From Anaerocolumna xylanovorans DSM 12503 (GTDB lineage Bacteria > Bacillota > Clostridia > Lachnospirales > Lachnospiraceae), in the NCBI RefSeq assembly GCF_900143645.1, contig NZ_FRFD01000008.1:59595-123594 (forward strand): a DNA stretch of 64,000 bases, read 5' to 3'. Under the pieces are notes generated by a model. That model was not told where the DNA came from. It worked only from the letters and a program-made list of their open reading frames with translations, and ran no database searches. Below, one piece after another: positions 33,365 to 42,010 of this stretch; positions within the stretch are counted from its first letter, which is position 1; each line of letters begins with the position of its first letter. Made by a program: the position numbers and the translations under genes.

Positions 33365-33778
33365 ATGGCATTAATCAATTGTCCTGAATGTAATAAAGAA
33401 ATATCAGATAAAGCCGCAAGCTGTCCCAATTGCGGATATCCTATAGCAAAAGACGAAAGCGATAAATCAAAATCCATCTATAATTTCAATGGACAGCAAT
33501 ATGATGTATCACAAATACAGTGGTTAGTGGAACAGGGACAGATTATACAGGCAATAAAAGAATTCAGGGTTTTAACCGGAGCTGGATTAGCAGAAGCAAA
33601 AAATGCAGTTGACAGGATGCCCAGGGTATCTCCTCAGGCTGTAGATAACATTGAAATCAGATGTCCTAAATGCGGTTCATCTGCTTTTGATATGGTTTCC
33701 AGAAAATATAGCCTGTTTACCGGCTTTAAGACAAATAAAGTTGATAGAGTATGCAGAAATTGCAAACATAAGTTTTAA
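33365..33778 (+). CDS. Double zinc-ribbon protein with an L7/L12-like middle domain
   Basis: A 137-aa protein; ATG at 33365 follows AAAGGTGG. It starts with a four-Cys zinc ribbon (INCPECNKEI, SCPNCGYPI). The middle (VSQIQWLVEQGQIIQAIKEF, RVLTGAGLAEAKNAVDRM) resembles the C-terminal domain of ribosomal protein L7/L12. It ends with a second zinc ribbon (IRCPKCGSSAF, RVCRNCKHKF). Proteins of this kind are common and uncharacterised in Firmicutes. It has its own promoter and terminator. Confidence 0.72.
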   Translation: MALINCPECNKEISDKAASCPNCGYPIAKDESDKSKSIYNFNGQQYDVSQIQWLVEQGQIIQAIKEFRVLTGAGLAEAKNAVDRMPRVSPQAVDNIEIRCPKCGSSAFDMVSRKYSLFTGFKTNKVDRVCRNCKHKF

Positions 33779-33784
33779 AAACAG

Positions 33785-33814
33785 AAGCACTCGAAAAGAG
33801 TGCTTTTACTTTTA
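33785..33814 (+). terminator. Terminator after the zinc-ribbon protein gene
   Basis: AAGCACTC (33785-33792) pairs with GAGTGCTT (33798-33805) and is followed by TTTACTTTT. Confidence 0.88.
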
Positions 33815-33935
33815 GGAAGATAAGAAATAACACAGTTTTTGCACAAACCTCAAATTTTATTGTGAGATAAAATGCTATTTTTAACAATCAAATTAAGTGT
33901 TATACTTATAAAAACTCAAAAAAGGAGGCGATAAA

Positions 33936-34196
33936 TTGTTTGAAAAAAAAATAGCTGTCAACAATAAAACGGGGTTGCATGCAAGACCTGCTTCAGATTT
34001 GGCTAAATTATGCCAAAGATATGAGAGCAATATTATGATAAAAATAGGAACCATGGAGATTAATCCTAAAAGTGTAATTAGTATCCTTGCAGGAGGTGTG
34101 AATCAGGGAACGGTTCTTTTACTGCAGGTTGAAGGAGAAGACGAGCAGCAGGCAGGAGAAGATATCGTGAATTTTATGACACATCTTACAGACTGA
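33936..34196 (+). CDS. Second HPr, first gene of the polyol/sugar-acid PTS operon
   Basis: An 86-aa HPr with TTG start after AAAGGAGG. His15 (GLHARPA) is the phosphate acceptor from enzyme I, and the Ser46 region (NPKSVISILA) is present. It differs clearly from the fructose-operon HPr (for example KTGLHARPASDL against EQGLHMRPAGIL). It is encoded 26 bp before the operon's regulator and near a full enzyme I. It is probably dedicated to this transport system, although cross-talk with the general PTS cannot be excluded. Confidence 0.9.
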   Translation: MFEKKIAVNNKTGLHARPASDLAKLCQRYESNIMIKIGTMEINPKSVISILAGGVNQGTVLLLQVEGEDEQQAGEDIVNFMTHLTD

Positions 34197-34222
34197 TTTC
34201 GGTAGATGAAAAGAGGTACAGT

Positions 34223-36250
34223 GTGGTGGAATTAAAAAGTCGGTCAGCCTACATACTAAAATGTGCAGTTGAAAATGAAAAAGGCATTTCAGTTATGGAT
34301 ATTCTGGAAAGATTAAATATTACAAAAAGAACATTCTATTACGATTTACAAAAAGTCATAGAATGGCTGGAAGAAAATGATTTTGGTAAGGTTGATATTA
34401 AATCACAGGTTCTGCGTGTTTACTCCGATAGAATGGATGATTTAAGAAGAGAAATGGGAAAGAATACGGATTATTTCTTTTCCATAGGAGAACGCCGTAC
34501 TCTGGAGATGTTATTTATTACCTTATCTTCAGCAGCTGTTACCATAGAAAAAATGCAAATGTTCTTAGATGTAAGCAAAAATACGATCTTGACAGATATC
34601 AGAAAGTGGAAGGAAGTATTAGAAACTGAAAAACTTGCACTAATCAGTACGATACAGGCCGGTTATTATATTACAGGTGAGGAATTTGCTGTTCGTAAAC
34701 TCATTAGCAGACAGCTGCAGCAGTTAGAAAATTTATACCCAAAAACAATTGTAAGAGATCATCTTCAAAAATCCCTGGAAGAATTGACTGGTCACGATTA
34801 TGATTATAAAGAAATTGCCAGATGTCTGATTAAACAATATGTAAAAGACGTGGATATAAAATTGGTATCAGAGGATATTGAATATGAATGTATGATGATT
34901 ATGGTGTCATGGATTCGGAGTATCAAGGGCTACGTATTTTATGTGAATGAAGACGAAAAGGCGACTCTTATGGTAACCGGTTCTTACCAGTCTTTAAAAA
35001 AGAGCCTGGAAAACTTAAAACAATACAATATGGAAATCCCGGAAAATGAAGTGTATTATATTACTACATTGCTTTTAGGTATCAAAACCATTGAATTCTC
35101 ATCACAGGAGGCGGAAAATCTGTTTGTATACAGATTTACAGCCCTTTTTATCCGAAATTATGAAAGGATTGCCTGTACCAGCTTAACTAACAGAGAACGG
35201 CTAAGTAATCAGCTCCGCTGCCATATCAGACCTCTTTACTACCGGCTGAAATATGGGCTCCAGATTACCAATCCCCTATCAGAAGATGTTAAAAATAAAT
35301 ATCCGGAAACTTATGAATTTACCAGAAGGGCATTAAATGAAATTACCAATGAGCTCTCTGTCATGATTACAGAAGAAGAATTGGCATATTTGGTTATATA
35401 TTTTGTAAGCAACCGTCATGATAGAAATGAAATAGATACATCGTTTATGGAAAAACCGAAGATTTTAGTAGTCTGCGGAGAGGGTATGGCCACTTCCATG
35501 CTAATCAAAGAACAATTGGAAGAAATTATGGGAGACATTTTCCAGTATGAACTAAAAGCTGCCTCTGCAATTCGGGAAGCATATTTAAAACAATACGTCA
35601 TTATTGTATCCACCGTATATATTGAAGCTTTAAAAGAAAGAAAAAATGTGTTTTTCACCAGTGCTATTCTGACGAGTGCAGAGAAAAAAGAAATAGTCCG
35701 TTATGTAGGTGAAGAGGGTGCTTTATCAAAATATGAGAAAGTAATACAGGATATACTGGCAGTGGTTGAAAAAGACACAATCGGTAAAGTTGACAGGGAT
35801 CAGTTGTATTTTGACCTGTTTCAGATATTTCAGGGAAATAACAATAAAACAAGACTTATCAAATCGGTGAAAGAATTAATAGTTTCGCAAGCAAAGGATT
35901 ACAGCAGCTGGAAAGAGGTTGTAAAAGAGGGCTGCGGCAAGCTGGCAGAAGGAAAAGAAGCAGAGCATCTGTATGAGAGAATGCTTAGCGTACTGAATAG
36001 TAAGACCATGAATATGTATGAGATTCGAAAAAACATCCTTTTAATCCATTGTCCTATGCAAGGAATTCCTCATGGTAGGATTGAGATAGGTTTAATAGCA
36101 AGTAGAGAACCGCTCACATTTTTAAATGATATGGAGGGAAAGCTCTTTTTATTTTTATCCACTATTGATAATTATTCCCATTTTAAGATATTAAAAGAAC
36201 TGTATGATTATCTGGATAATGAGGATGGTATCAGGAGAATGTTAAATTAA
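34223..36250 (+). CDS. PRD-containing PTS regulator (MtlR/BglG-type, with EIIB- and EIIA-like domains)
   Basis: A 675-aa regulator with GTG start after AAAAGAGG. The order is: N-terminal helix-turn-helix (SVMDILERLNITKRTFYYDL), a second HTH (MQMFLDVSKNTILTDIRKW), PRD region(s) including a typical conserved His in LRCHIRPLYYRLKYGL, a GatB-like EIIB domain (ILVVCGEGMATSMLI, with Cys), and a C-terminal EIIA-2-like domain (CPMQGIPHGRIEIG, with the His). The second usual PRD His appears replaced by Tyr (LAYLVIYFVSNRHD). The architecture predicts control by phosphorylation from this operon's own HPr and EII proteins. It is a DNA-binding activator of the MtlR type rather than an RNA-binding BglG. 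Confidence 0.87.
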   Translation: MVELKSRSAYILKCAVENEKGISVMDILERLNITKRTFYYDLQKVIEWLEENDFGKVDIKSQVLRVYSDRMDDLRREMGKNTDYFFSIGERRTLEMLFITLSSAAVTIEKMQMFLDVSKNTILTDIRKWKEVLETEKLALISTIQAGYYITGEEFAVRKLISRQLQQLENLYPKTIVRDHLQKSLEELTGHDYDYKEIARCLIKQYVKDVDIKLVSEDIEYECMMIMVSWIRSIKGYVFYVNEDEKATLMVTGSYQSLKKSLENLKQYNMEIPENEVYYITTLLLGIKTIEFSSQEAENLFVYRFTALFIRNYERIACTSLTNRERLSNQLRCHIRPLYYRLKYGLQITNPLSEDVKNKYPETYEFTRRALNEITNELSVMITEEELAYLVIYFVSNRHDRNEIDTSFMEKPKILVVCGEGMATSMLIKEQLEEIMGDIFQYELKAASAIREAYLKQYVIIVSTVYIEALKERKNVFFTSAILTSAEKKEIVRYVGEEGALSKYEKVIQDILAVVEKDTIGKVDRDQLYFDLFQIFQGNNNKTRLIKSVKELIVSQAKDYSSWKEVVKEGCGKLAEGKEAEHLYERMLSVLNSKTMNMYEIRKNILLIHCPMQGIPHGRIEIGLIASREPLTFLNDMEGKLFLFLSTIDNYSHFKILKELYDYLDNEDGIRRMLN

Positions 36251-36262
36251 AGGAGAATGAGT

Positions 36263-37987
36263 ATGAATATTTATAAAGGCACGGGGGCAGCAAAGGGACA
36301 GGCATTGGCTAATGTAATAGTATTGCGGGAAGATAATTACGAGATTACGAAAATACAAATCAGTGAACAGGCAGTTAAGAAAGAGGAAGAGAAGCTAAAG
36401 ACAGCCAGAGCGTCGTATTGCAGGGAACTGGAAGATATTTATGATATGACTGTACAGTCTCTGGGAGAAGAATCTGCACAAATATTCAGTGCTTATAAAG
36501 AAATTGCAATGGATGATGTTTTCTTTGCGCAGGTATTAAAAAGAAGAGAACAGGAGCAGTGCAATGTTGAATATGCCTTGCAGGAAGAAAAAAAATCCGT
36601 TCTGAAAATGATGGAAAGCATTGATGATGCATATATCAGAGAGCGTGCTGCTGACATTGAGAATGTCTGCAAGGAAATTATAAAAGGTATTCTTGGTATG
36701 CAAACCTCTGATACCGGATTAAAGGAACAAAAGGATGATTTTATAGTAGTAGCAGGGGATTTGTCACCGGAAGATACTATACGCCTGGATAAAAAATATC
36801 TGAAAGGATTTGTAACAGAGAAGGGCGGAAAGACCTCTCACACAGTAATACTTGCAAAGACACTGGGAATACCGGCAGTTATAGGTGTTCCGGGGATTTG
36901 TGATAAGGCAGCGGGAATGGAGAGGATTTATATAAACGGAGAAACCGGTGAAGTAGCAGGTGACCCGGACGAAGCCCTGATAACCCAGTATCAAAAAGCA
37001 AAGGAAGCATCGGAATCCCAAAAGCGTGAGCTGGAGAAGCTGGCACAGAAAGAGGCAATAACGATAGACGGATATAAAATAAAAATCTGTGTGAATACCG
37101 GGGATCAGGAGAGTCTTAACAGCTTGGATGCCAAAATCTGCGATGGGATTGGCCTGTTCCGGACAGAATTTCTGTATATGAATCATAAGGGCTACCCAAC
37201 AGAAGAAGAACAGTTTGCAGTTTATCAGACGGCAGTTCAAAAGATGGAGGGAAAGGAAGTGGTTATCAGGACATTGGATATCGGTGGTGATAAGCAGTTG
37301 GATTATATGGAGCTTCCCAAAGAAGCAAATCCCTTCCTTGGCTATCGTGCTATTCGGATATGTCTTGATAGAAAAGAAATGTTTATCACACAGCTGAAAG
37401 CAATTCTAAGAGCGTCTGCTTACGGATCTGTGGCAATTATGTTCCCAATGATTGTAAATTTAGAAGAACTAAGGGAAGCAAAAGAATTGGTTAAAGAAGC
37501 AATGCGACGTCTGGATAGCTTAAAAGAAAACTATGATAAGGAGATTAAGATCGGAGTTATGATTGAAACACCGTCAGCTGTACTGCTTAGTGATAAGCTT
37601 GCCAGAGAAGCAGATTTCTTTAGCATTGGTACCAATGACTTAATCCAGTATACAACTGCTACAGACCGGATGAATGAAAAAGTGCAGTATTTGTATGACA
37701 GCTGCAATGTATCCGTATTACGGGCAGTTCGCCTTGTCGCCCAAAATGCACACAAAGAGGGTATAGAAGTCAGCATCTGCGGAGAGGCGGCATCTGACGA
37801 AATGCTGATTCCTCTGTGGGCAGCCATGAAAATCAATAAACTTAGCATGGCCCAGGCTCAGACAATGAAGATAAAATATATTATTACCCGTTTGTCGGTA
37901 AAAGAACAAGAAGCATTGTGCGGGCAGGTATTAGAAGCAGATACAATGGAAGAGGTAAAGAAGTATCTGCATTCCATATGTCCCTAA
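36263..37987 (+). CDS. ptsI: PTS enzyme I (phosphoenolpyruvate-protein phosphotransferase)
   Basis: A 574-aa enzyme I that takes phosphate from PEP to HPr. Start: ATG at 36263 after AAAGGAG; the ATG at 36257 is too close to it. The N-terminal HPr-binding domain has the active-site His near residue 193 (GGKTSHTVILAKTLGIPA), and the C-terminal PEP-binding domain has GLFRTEFLYM, EVVIRTLDIGGDKQLDY, FFSIGTNDLIQYTTATDR and SICGEAASDE. Its position inside the polyol/sugar-acid operon, beside an HPr, makes a dedicated relay likely. Whether another ptsI exists elsewhere cannot be judged from this window. Confidence 0.95.
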   Translation: MNIYKGTGAAKGQALANVIVLREDNYEITKIQISEQAVKKEEEKLKTARASYCRELEDIYDMTVQSLGEESAQIFSAYKEIAMDDVFFAQVLKRREQEQCNVEYALQEEKKSVLKMMESIDDAYIRERAADIENVCKEIIKGILGMQTSDTGLKEQKDDFIVVAGDLSPEDTIRLDKKYLKGFVTEKGGKTSHTVILAKTLGIPAVIGVPGICDKAAGMERIYINGETGEVAGDPDEALITQYQKAKEASESQKRELEKLAQKEAITIDGYKIKICVNTGDQESLNSLDAKICDGIGLFRTEFLYMNHKGYPTEEEQFAVYQTAVQKMEGKEVVIRTLDIGGDKQLDYMELPKEANPFLGYRAIRICLDRKEMFITQLKAILRASAYGSVAIMFPMIVNLEELREAKELVKEAMRRLDSLKENYDKEIKIGVMIETPSAVLLSDKLAREADFFSIGTNDLIQYTTATDRMNEKVQYLYDSCNVSVLRAVRLVAQNAHKEGIEVSICGEAASDEMLIPLWAAMKINKLSMAQAQTMKIKYIITRLSVKEQEALCGQVLEADTMEEVKKYLHSICP

Positions 37988-38015
37988 TAATTATGGCTTG
38001 AAAAATACAAGAAAA

Positions 38016-38039
38016 GAGTGAAAGATAAATCTTTCACTC
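38016..38039 (+). other. Perfect 11-bp hairpin downstream of ptsI
   Basis: GAGTGAAAGAT (38016-38026) and ATCTTTCACTC (38029-38039) are separated by AA. No T-tract follows, so it is more likely an RNA-stability or partial-attenuation structure than a full terminator. Confidence 0.5.
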
Positions 38040-38054
38040 CCCCTGATTTTGTAC

Positions 38055-38117
38055 GTGTGCTTTAGCATGCCTGAAGTGTGTTTTAGCACACTTAAAGTGT
38101 GCTAACAAGCACACAGA
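38055..38117 (+). repeat. Three 21-bp tandem hairpin repeats between ptsI and the first EIIB gene
   Basis: Units at 38055-38075, 38076-38096 and 38097-38117 each begin GTGTG and carry internal complementary ends (GTGTG ... CACAC in the second and third). The third ends 13 bp before the next start codon. This resembles a duplicated RNA structure in an operon-internal leader. Confidence 0.65.
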
Positions 38118-38129
38118 TAGGAGCCAAAT

Positions 38130-38438
38130 ATGAGAGCAATTCAAATATTAACAGTATGCGGTACCGGAACGGTAGGTGCGGCGGCACTGGCGGTCAGATT
38201 AAAAGGAATTCTTGATAAGAAAGGCTATGCTGCCCAAGTAACGGAAGCAAGCCCGGAAAATATTAAGGATAACATCTCCCTTGAAGACTATGATGTGGTT
38301 GTATACATTACTCCTATTGATAAAGAAGCCTCTATTCCTATGCTAAACGGCACAGGGCTTTTACTGGGAATTAACGAAGATGAATTTATTGAAAAATTTA
38401 TGGAAGTTGTAGGCAAGTTAGAGTTGTATGAAGATTGA
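38130..38438 (+). CDS. PTS EIIB subunit (galactitol-type), first copy
   Basis: A 102-aa cytosolic EIIB with the phosphocysteine loop VCGTGTVGAAALA at its N-terminus. It follows the Cys-loop fold of galactitol/ascorbate EIIBs (COG3414-like). TAGGAG precedes its ATG. The operon contains a second, different EIIB (43067). Only one EIIA and one EIIC are seen, so one EIIB may serve the regulator or another permease. Confidence 0.82.
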   Translation: MRAIQILTVCGTGTVGAAALAVRLKGILDKKGYAAQVTEASPENIKDNISLEDYDVVVYITPIDKEASIPMLNGTGLLLGINEDEFIEKFMEVVGKLELYED

Positions 38439-38457
38439 GAAGGATACTGCAGCATAG

Positions 38458-38564
38458 AACAGATTGGAGCAAGTTGTGCTCTGGTCTGTTTTTTTATGCA
38501 ATAGAAAATTGCTTCCTATTGCATAAAAAGCCCTCTGGGCAGGATTCTTTGTTCTAAGCCCAGA
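38458..38564 (+). terminator. Cluster of hairpins after the first EIIB gene, including a terminator
   Basis: A rho-independent hairpin (AACAGATTGGAGCA with its near-complement TGTGCTCTGGTCTGTT, then TTTTT, 38458-38495) is followed by two more stems: ATGCAATAG/CTATTGCAT (38496-38504 with 38516-38524) and TCTGGGC/GCCCAGA (38534-38540 with 38558-38564). The first hairpin may end part of the transcript, so the downstream genes may have a separate promoter in 38570-38700. Confidence 0.72.
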
Positions 38565-38711
38565 CAGTACAATTGTTTTCACAAAAAAATAAAATGCTGT
38601 GAAAAAACTTGCTCTTATTTACTGTAAAATACTATGCTAGAATATTGATAAATCCAATATTGCCATATTAGACAATGGTTTCAGTCAATAGATAGAATCA
38701 GGAGGGACAGG

Positions 38712-39179
38712 ATGAAATTACTGGATGAAAATTTAATTATTCTGAATGCGGACGTTAACACGGCAGAAGAATGTATCCGCTTAATCGGACAATTATTTCA
38801 GGAATACGGGTATGTAAACGAAGGCTATTCGGATGCAGTTGCTGCACGTGAAAAAGAATATCCGACAGGTCTGCCGGGAGAGGGAATTGCTATTGCCATT
38901 CCTCATACAAATAATAAATTTGTGAATAAGCCGTGTGTAGGGGTTGTTATTCCGCGACAACCGGTGTCCTTTGGTGTGATGGGCACAAAGGATGACAGGG
39001 TGGCCTGTGAAGTTGTAATTCCCATGGTAATAAAGGATTCCAAAATGCAGATTACCATGCTGCAGGAGATGATGAAAATCATACAGGATGGTGCCTTGCT
39101 GAAAAAAATCAGAGAGGCAAAGTCAAAGGGTGAAGTATTAGAATATCTGCATAACCTGGAAGACTGCATCACGTGCTAA
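38712..39179 (+). CDS. PTS EIIA subunit (fructose/galactitol type)
   Basis: A 155-aa EIIA-2 domain protein. The phospho-His is in AIPHTNNKFV, with the surrounding LPGEGIAIAIPHTN typical of GatA-like proteins. It receives phosphate from HPr and passes it to EIIB. AGGAGGG precedes its ATG. It begins the block of transport and catabolic genes that runs through 47224. Confidence 0.87.
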   Translation: MKLLDENLIILNADVNTAEECIRLIGQLFQEYGYVNEGYSDAVAAREKEYPTGLPGEGIAIAIPHTNNKFVNKPCVGVVIPRQPVSFGVMGTKDDRVACEVVIPMVIKDSKMQITMLQEMMKIIQDGALLKKIREAKSKGEVLEYLHNLEDCITC

Positions 39180-39197
39180 GAGGCAAAGGAGGTTAAA

Positions 39198-40169
39198 ATG
39201 GAAAAATGGGAAGTAGCTGCAACAGCTGTTACCTTTGGAAAATTCTATAAAGGCAGTATAGAACGTCTTGAAAAGGCCGGGTGTGAGGTTAAGCTAAATC
39301 CATATGGCAGACCTCTGACAGGGGAAGAGATGATTGAATTTGCCAGGGATGCAGACGCCCTTATTGTAGGAAATGACAAGGTGCCGGCCGATGTAATCAA
39401 ACATTTTAAGAATATGAAAATCATTGCAAAGCATGGCGTTGGAGTAGATGCTATTGATAAAGATAAAGCACATGAGATGGGAATTGTAGTAACCAATGCA
39501 CCGGGAACCAATAAAGAAGAGGTGGCAGACTGTGCCATGGGTTTTCTGTTAATGCTTGCCAGAGATTTCTATAAAATCGTAGGAGAGACAAAAGCAAAGA
39601 AGTGGATTAAATATCCGGGTATCAGCATGCGCCAAAAGACGATAGGTGTTATCGGCATCGGAAATATCGGAACAGCACTGGTAGAAAGGGCAGCCGGCTT
39701 TGGTATGAAAATCCTGGGATATGATATTGTAGAGCGTGACAGGGCAAAGGAATTAGGAGTCCAATACGTGAGTTTCGAGGAATTATTACGGGAATCGGAC
39801 TATATTACCCTTCACGTTCCGTTAAATCCCGAGACCTATCATATGATTGGAGAAGAGCAGTTTGGCCTCATGAAGAAGGGAGCCATACTCGTAAATACAG
39901 CCCGGAGTAAGTGTATCGACCATGAGGCATTAACCAAAGCACTTCAAAGCGGGACCCTTTTAGGATATGCAACAGACGTATATGACAGTGAACCTCCCGT
40001 CTGGCATCCCTACTTTGACTTTCCCAACGTGTTACTGACACCTCATATAGCAGGGACCACCTATGATTCCAATAAGAGAATGGGAGATACGGCAGTGGAT
40101 AATGTAATTGCTGTAAAAAATGGAGTGACACCGCCTAATCTCATCCTGGAAGGAGGCAGATCCAATTAA
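39198..40169 (+). CDS. D-isomer-specific 2-hydroxyacid dehydrogenase (phosphoglycerate-dehydrogenase-like)
   Basis: A 323-aa NAD-binding dehydrogenase. The Rossmann motif is IGVIGIGNIGTALVERAAGF. The catalytic Arg lies in VNTARSKCIDHEAL, Glu in the following TDVYDSEPPV segment, and the catalytic His in LLTPHIAGTT. SerA-like proteins in sugar operons often reduce 2-keto sugar acids. Here it lies directly upstream of two enzymes of sugar-acid breakdown, so a 2-ketoaldonate reductase or hydroxyacid oxidase is more plausible than serine synthesis. The substrate is not proven. Confidence 0.82.
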   Translation: MEKWEVAATAVTFGKFYKGSIERLEKAGCEVKLNPYGRPLTGEEMIEFARDADALIVGNDKVPADVIKHFKNMKIIAKHGVGVDAIDKDKAHEMGIVVTNAPGTNKEEVADCAMGFLLMLARDFYKIVGETKAKKWIKYPGISMRQKTIGVIGIGNIGTALVERAAGFGMKILGYDIVERDRAKELGVQYVSFEELLRESDYITLHVPLNPETYHMIGEEQFGLMKKGAILVNTARSKCIDHEALTKALQSGTLLGYATDVYDSEPPVWHPYFDFPNVLLTPHIAGTTYDSNKRMGDTAVDNVIAVKNGVTPPNLILEGGRSN

Positions 40170-40172
40170 TTT

Positions 40173-41318
40173 ATGAAAATTAAAGAGATTAAGATTTATA
40201 AATTAAAACCAAGATGGATTTTCTTAAAAATCATAACAGATACCGGTATCTGCGGATGGGGTGAATGCATTTCCGGAACGAGAACAGAAACCGTAGAAAG
40301 CTGTATTAAGGAAACAGGGAAATTGATCATAGGACGGGATCCCCTGGAAATTGAAGATATATGGCAGTGCTTATACCGCTATTTTTTCCGGGGAGGGGCG
40401 GTTCATATGACGGCTCTTTCAGGAATTGAAATGGCCTTATGGGATATCAAAGGAAAATATTATAAGATGCCAATTTATGAGTTTCTGGGAGGAAGAGCAA
40501 GGGACCGTATTAAGGTCTATTCCTGGATAGGAGGAGACCGGCCGGCTGATGTGGCAGCAGAGGCCAGGAAGCGGAAGGAAGCTGGGTTTACGGCAATTAA
40601 AATGAATGCCTGTGAAGAGATGCATTATATTGATTCCTATAAAAAAGTACAAGAGCTTTTAGAACGGGTGGAATCGATACGGCAGGCGGTAGGATATGAG
40701 CTGGAAATAGGAATTGATTTCCATGGACGTGTTCATAAAGCAATGGCTAAAATTATGATGAAGGAACTGGAGCCATATCATCCTATGTTTGTGGAAGAAC
40801 CGGTACTCCCTGAAAATGGGGAAGCTTTGCAGGAGCTTTCGCGGCATACTTCCATTCCGATAGCTACCGGAGAACGGCTGTGTACCAGATGGGGGTATAA
40901 AGATATCATAAAAGAAGGGATTGCAGATATTATCCAACCGGATGTTTCACTGGCAGGAGGAATCTACGAAGTCCGTAAAATAGCGGCAATGGCAGAGGCC
41001 TTTGATATAGCAGTTGCACCCCATGCACCTTATGGGCCTATTGCTTTGGCAGCTACTCTGCAGATTGATACCTGTACACCAAATGTCTTTATACAAGAGC
41101 AAAGTCTGGGAATCCATTATAACCAAGGTTTTGACCTTCTGGACTTTGTAAAGAATAAAGAAATATTCCAGTTTCAGGATGGATATCTGAACATTCCCAT
41201 GGGATATGGGCTGGGACTGGAAATAGATGAAGAAATGGTTGAAAGAGTAAGTCTTAAAGGTTTGGAATGGAATAATCCAAGATGGCGGAACTATGACGGA
41301 ACACTTTCAGAATGGTAG
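40173..41318 (+). CDS. dgoD: Galactonate dehydratase-like enolase superfamily enzyme
   Basis: A 381-aa mandelate racemase/muconate lactonising family enzyme closest to D-galactonate dehydratase. Metal ligands Asp, Glu and Glu are seen in GIDFHGRVHKAMAK, MFVEEPVLPEN and IATGERLCTRW. The acid/base His residues of DgoD are also present: one in FHGRVH and one in APHAPYGPIALAA. DgoD makes 2-dehydro-3-deoxy-galactonate from galactonate. The ATG lies 3 bp after the previous stop. The next gene is a KDPG-type aldolase, the step that would follow. A related hexonate or its phosphate is possible as substrate. Confidence 0.85.
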   Translation: MKIKEIKIYKLKPRWIFLKIITDTGICGWGECISGTRTETVESCIKETGKLIIGRDPLEIEDIWQCLYRYFFRGGAVHMTALSGIEMALWDIKGKYYKMPIYEFLGGRARDRIKVYSWIGGDRPADVAAEARKRKEAGFTAIKMNACEEMHYIDSYKKVQELLERVESIRQAVGYELEIGIDFHGRVHKAMAKIMMKELEPYHPMFVEEPVLPENGEALQELSRHTSIPIATGERLCTRWGYKDIIKEGIADIIQPDVSLAGGIYEVRKIAAMAEAFDIAVAPHAPYGPIALAATLQIDTCTPNVFIQEQSLGIHYNQGFDLLDFVKNKEIFQFQDGYLNIPMGYGLGLEIDEEMVERVSLKGLEWNNPRWRNYDGTLSEW

Positions 41319-41350
41319 GCGGTAAGGTTGAAAGGAGCATGGTTATAAGA

Positions 41351-42010
41351 ATGAAAGATATTGAAGCACTACAGACAATTGAGAAGTATGGAATTGTTGC
41401 GATTGTAAGAGGAACGGAAATCAACCAGATGAAGCGGATAGCCGCAGCTCTTTATGAGGGCGGCGTAAGGGTTATAGAAGTTACTTTTAATACAGAGAAA
41501 GCAGAATCCTTGTTAAAAGAGCTTACGGATGAATTCTCTGACAGGATGCTCATTGGAGCAGGAACAATCCTTGATAGTGAGAGCGCAAGAACTGCTATTC
41601 TGGCAGGAGCTAAGTTTATTCTTTCTCCATCTCTTAATCCGGAGGTTTTAAAAATCTGTCAGCGATACAGCATATTGGCGGTTCCGGGAGTTATGACACC
41701 TACAGAGGCGGTACAGGCCTGGGAATTGGGTGCACGTATGATAAAGATATTTCCTGCCGTGAATTTAGGACCATCCTATGTGAAACAAATATTGGGTCCT
41801 CTGAATCAGTTGAACATTATGGTAGTTGGTGGAATTAATGAAAACAACCTGGGAGCCTTTTTGGAAAATGGAGCCTCCTGTGCCGGTATTGGCGGTGATT
41901 TGGTTAATAAACAGGAAATCGAAGAAGGAAAATATGAGGAACTGGTGCAAAAAGCAGTACGATTTCAAAGTATATTTGAAAATAAAAAGATGAATGGAGG
42001 GAAAGAATGA
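41351..42010 (+). CDS. KDPG/KDPGal-type aldolase
   Basis: A 219-aa class I aldolase that cleaves 2-dehydro-3-deoxy-6-phospho-sugar acids to pyruvate and glyceraldehyde 3-phosphate. The general base Glu is in VIEVTFNTE and the Schiff-base Lys is in RMIKIFPAVNLG; the fold end shows VGGINENN. The start is uncertain: ATG at 41351 (13 bases after AAAGGAG) or ATG at 41339. It overlaps the next gene by four bases (ATGA). The reaction completes the path from the dehydratase(s) in this operon. Confidence 0.88.
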   Translation: MKDIEALQTIEKYGIVAIVRGTEINQMKRIAAALYEGGVRVIEVTFNTEKAESLLKELTDEFSDRMLIGAGTILDSESARTAILAGAKFILSPSLNPEVLKICQRYSILAVPGVMTPTEAVQAWELGARMIKIFPAVNLGPSYVKQILGPLNQLNIMVVGGINENNLGAFLENGASCAGIGGDLVNKQEIEEGKYEELVQKAVRFQSIFENKKMNGGKE

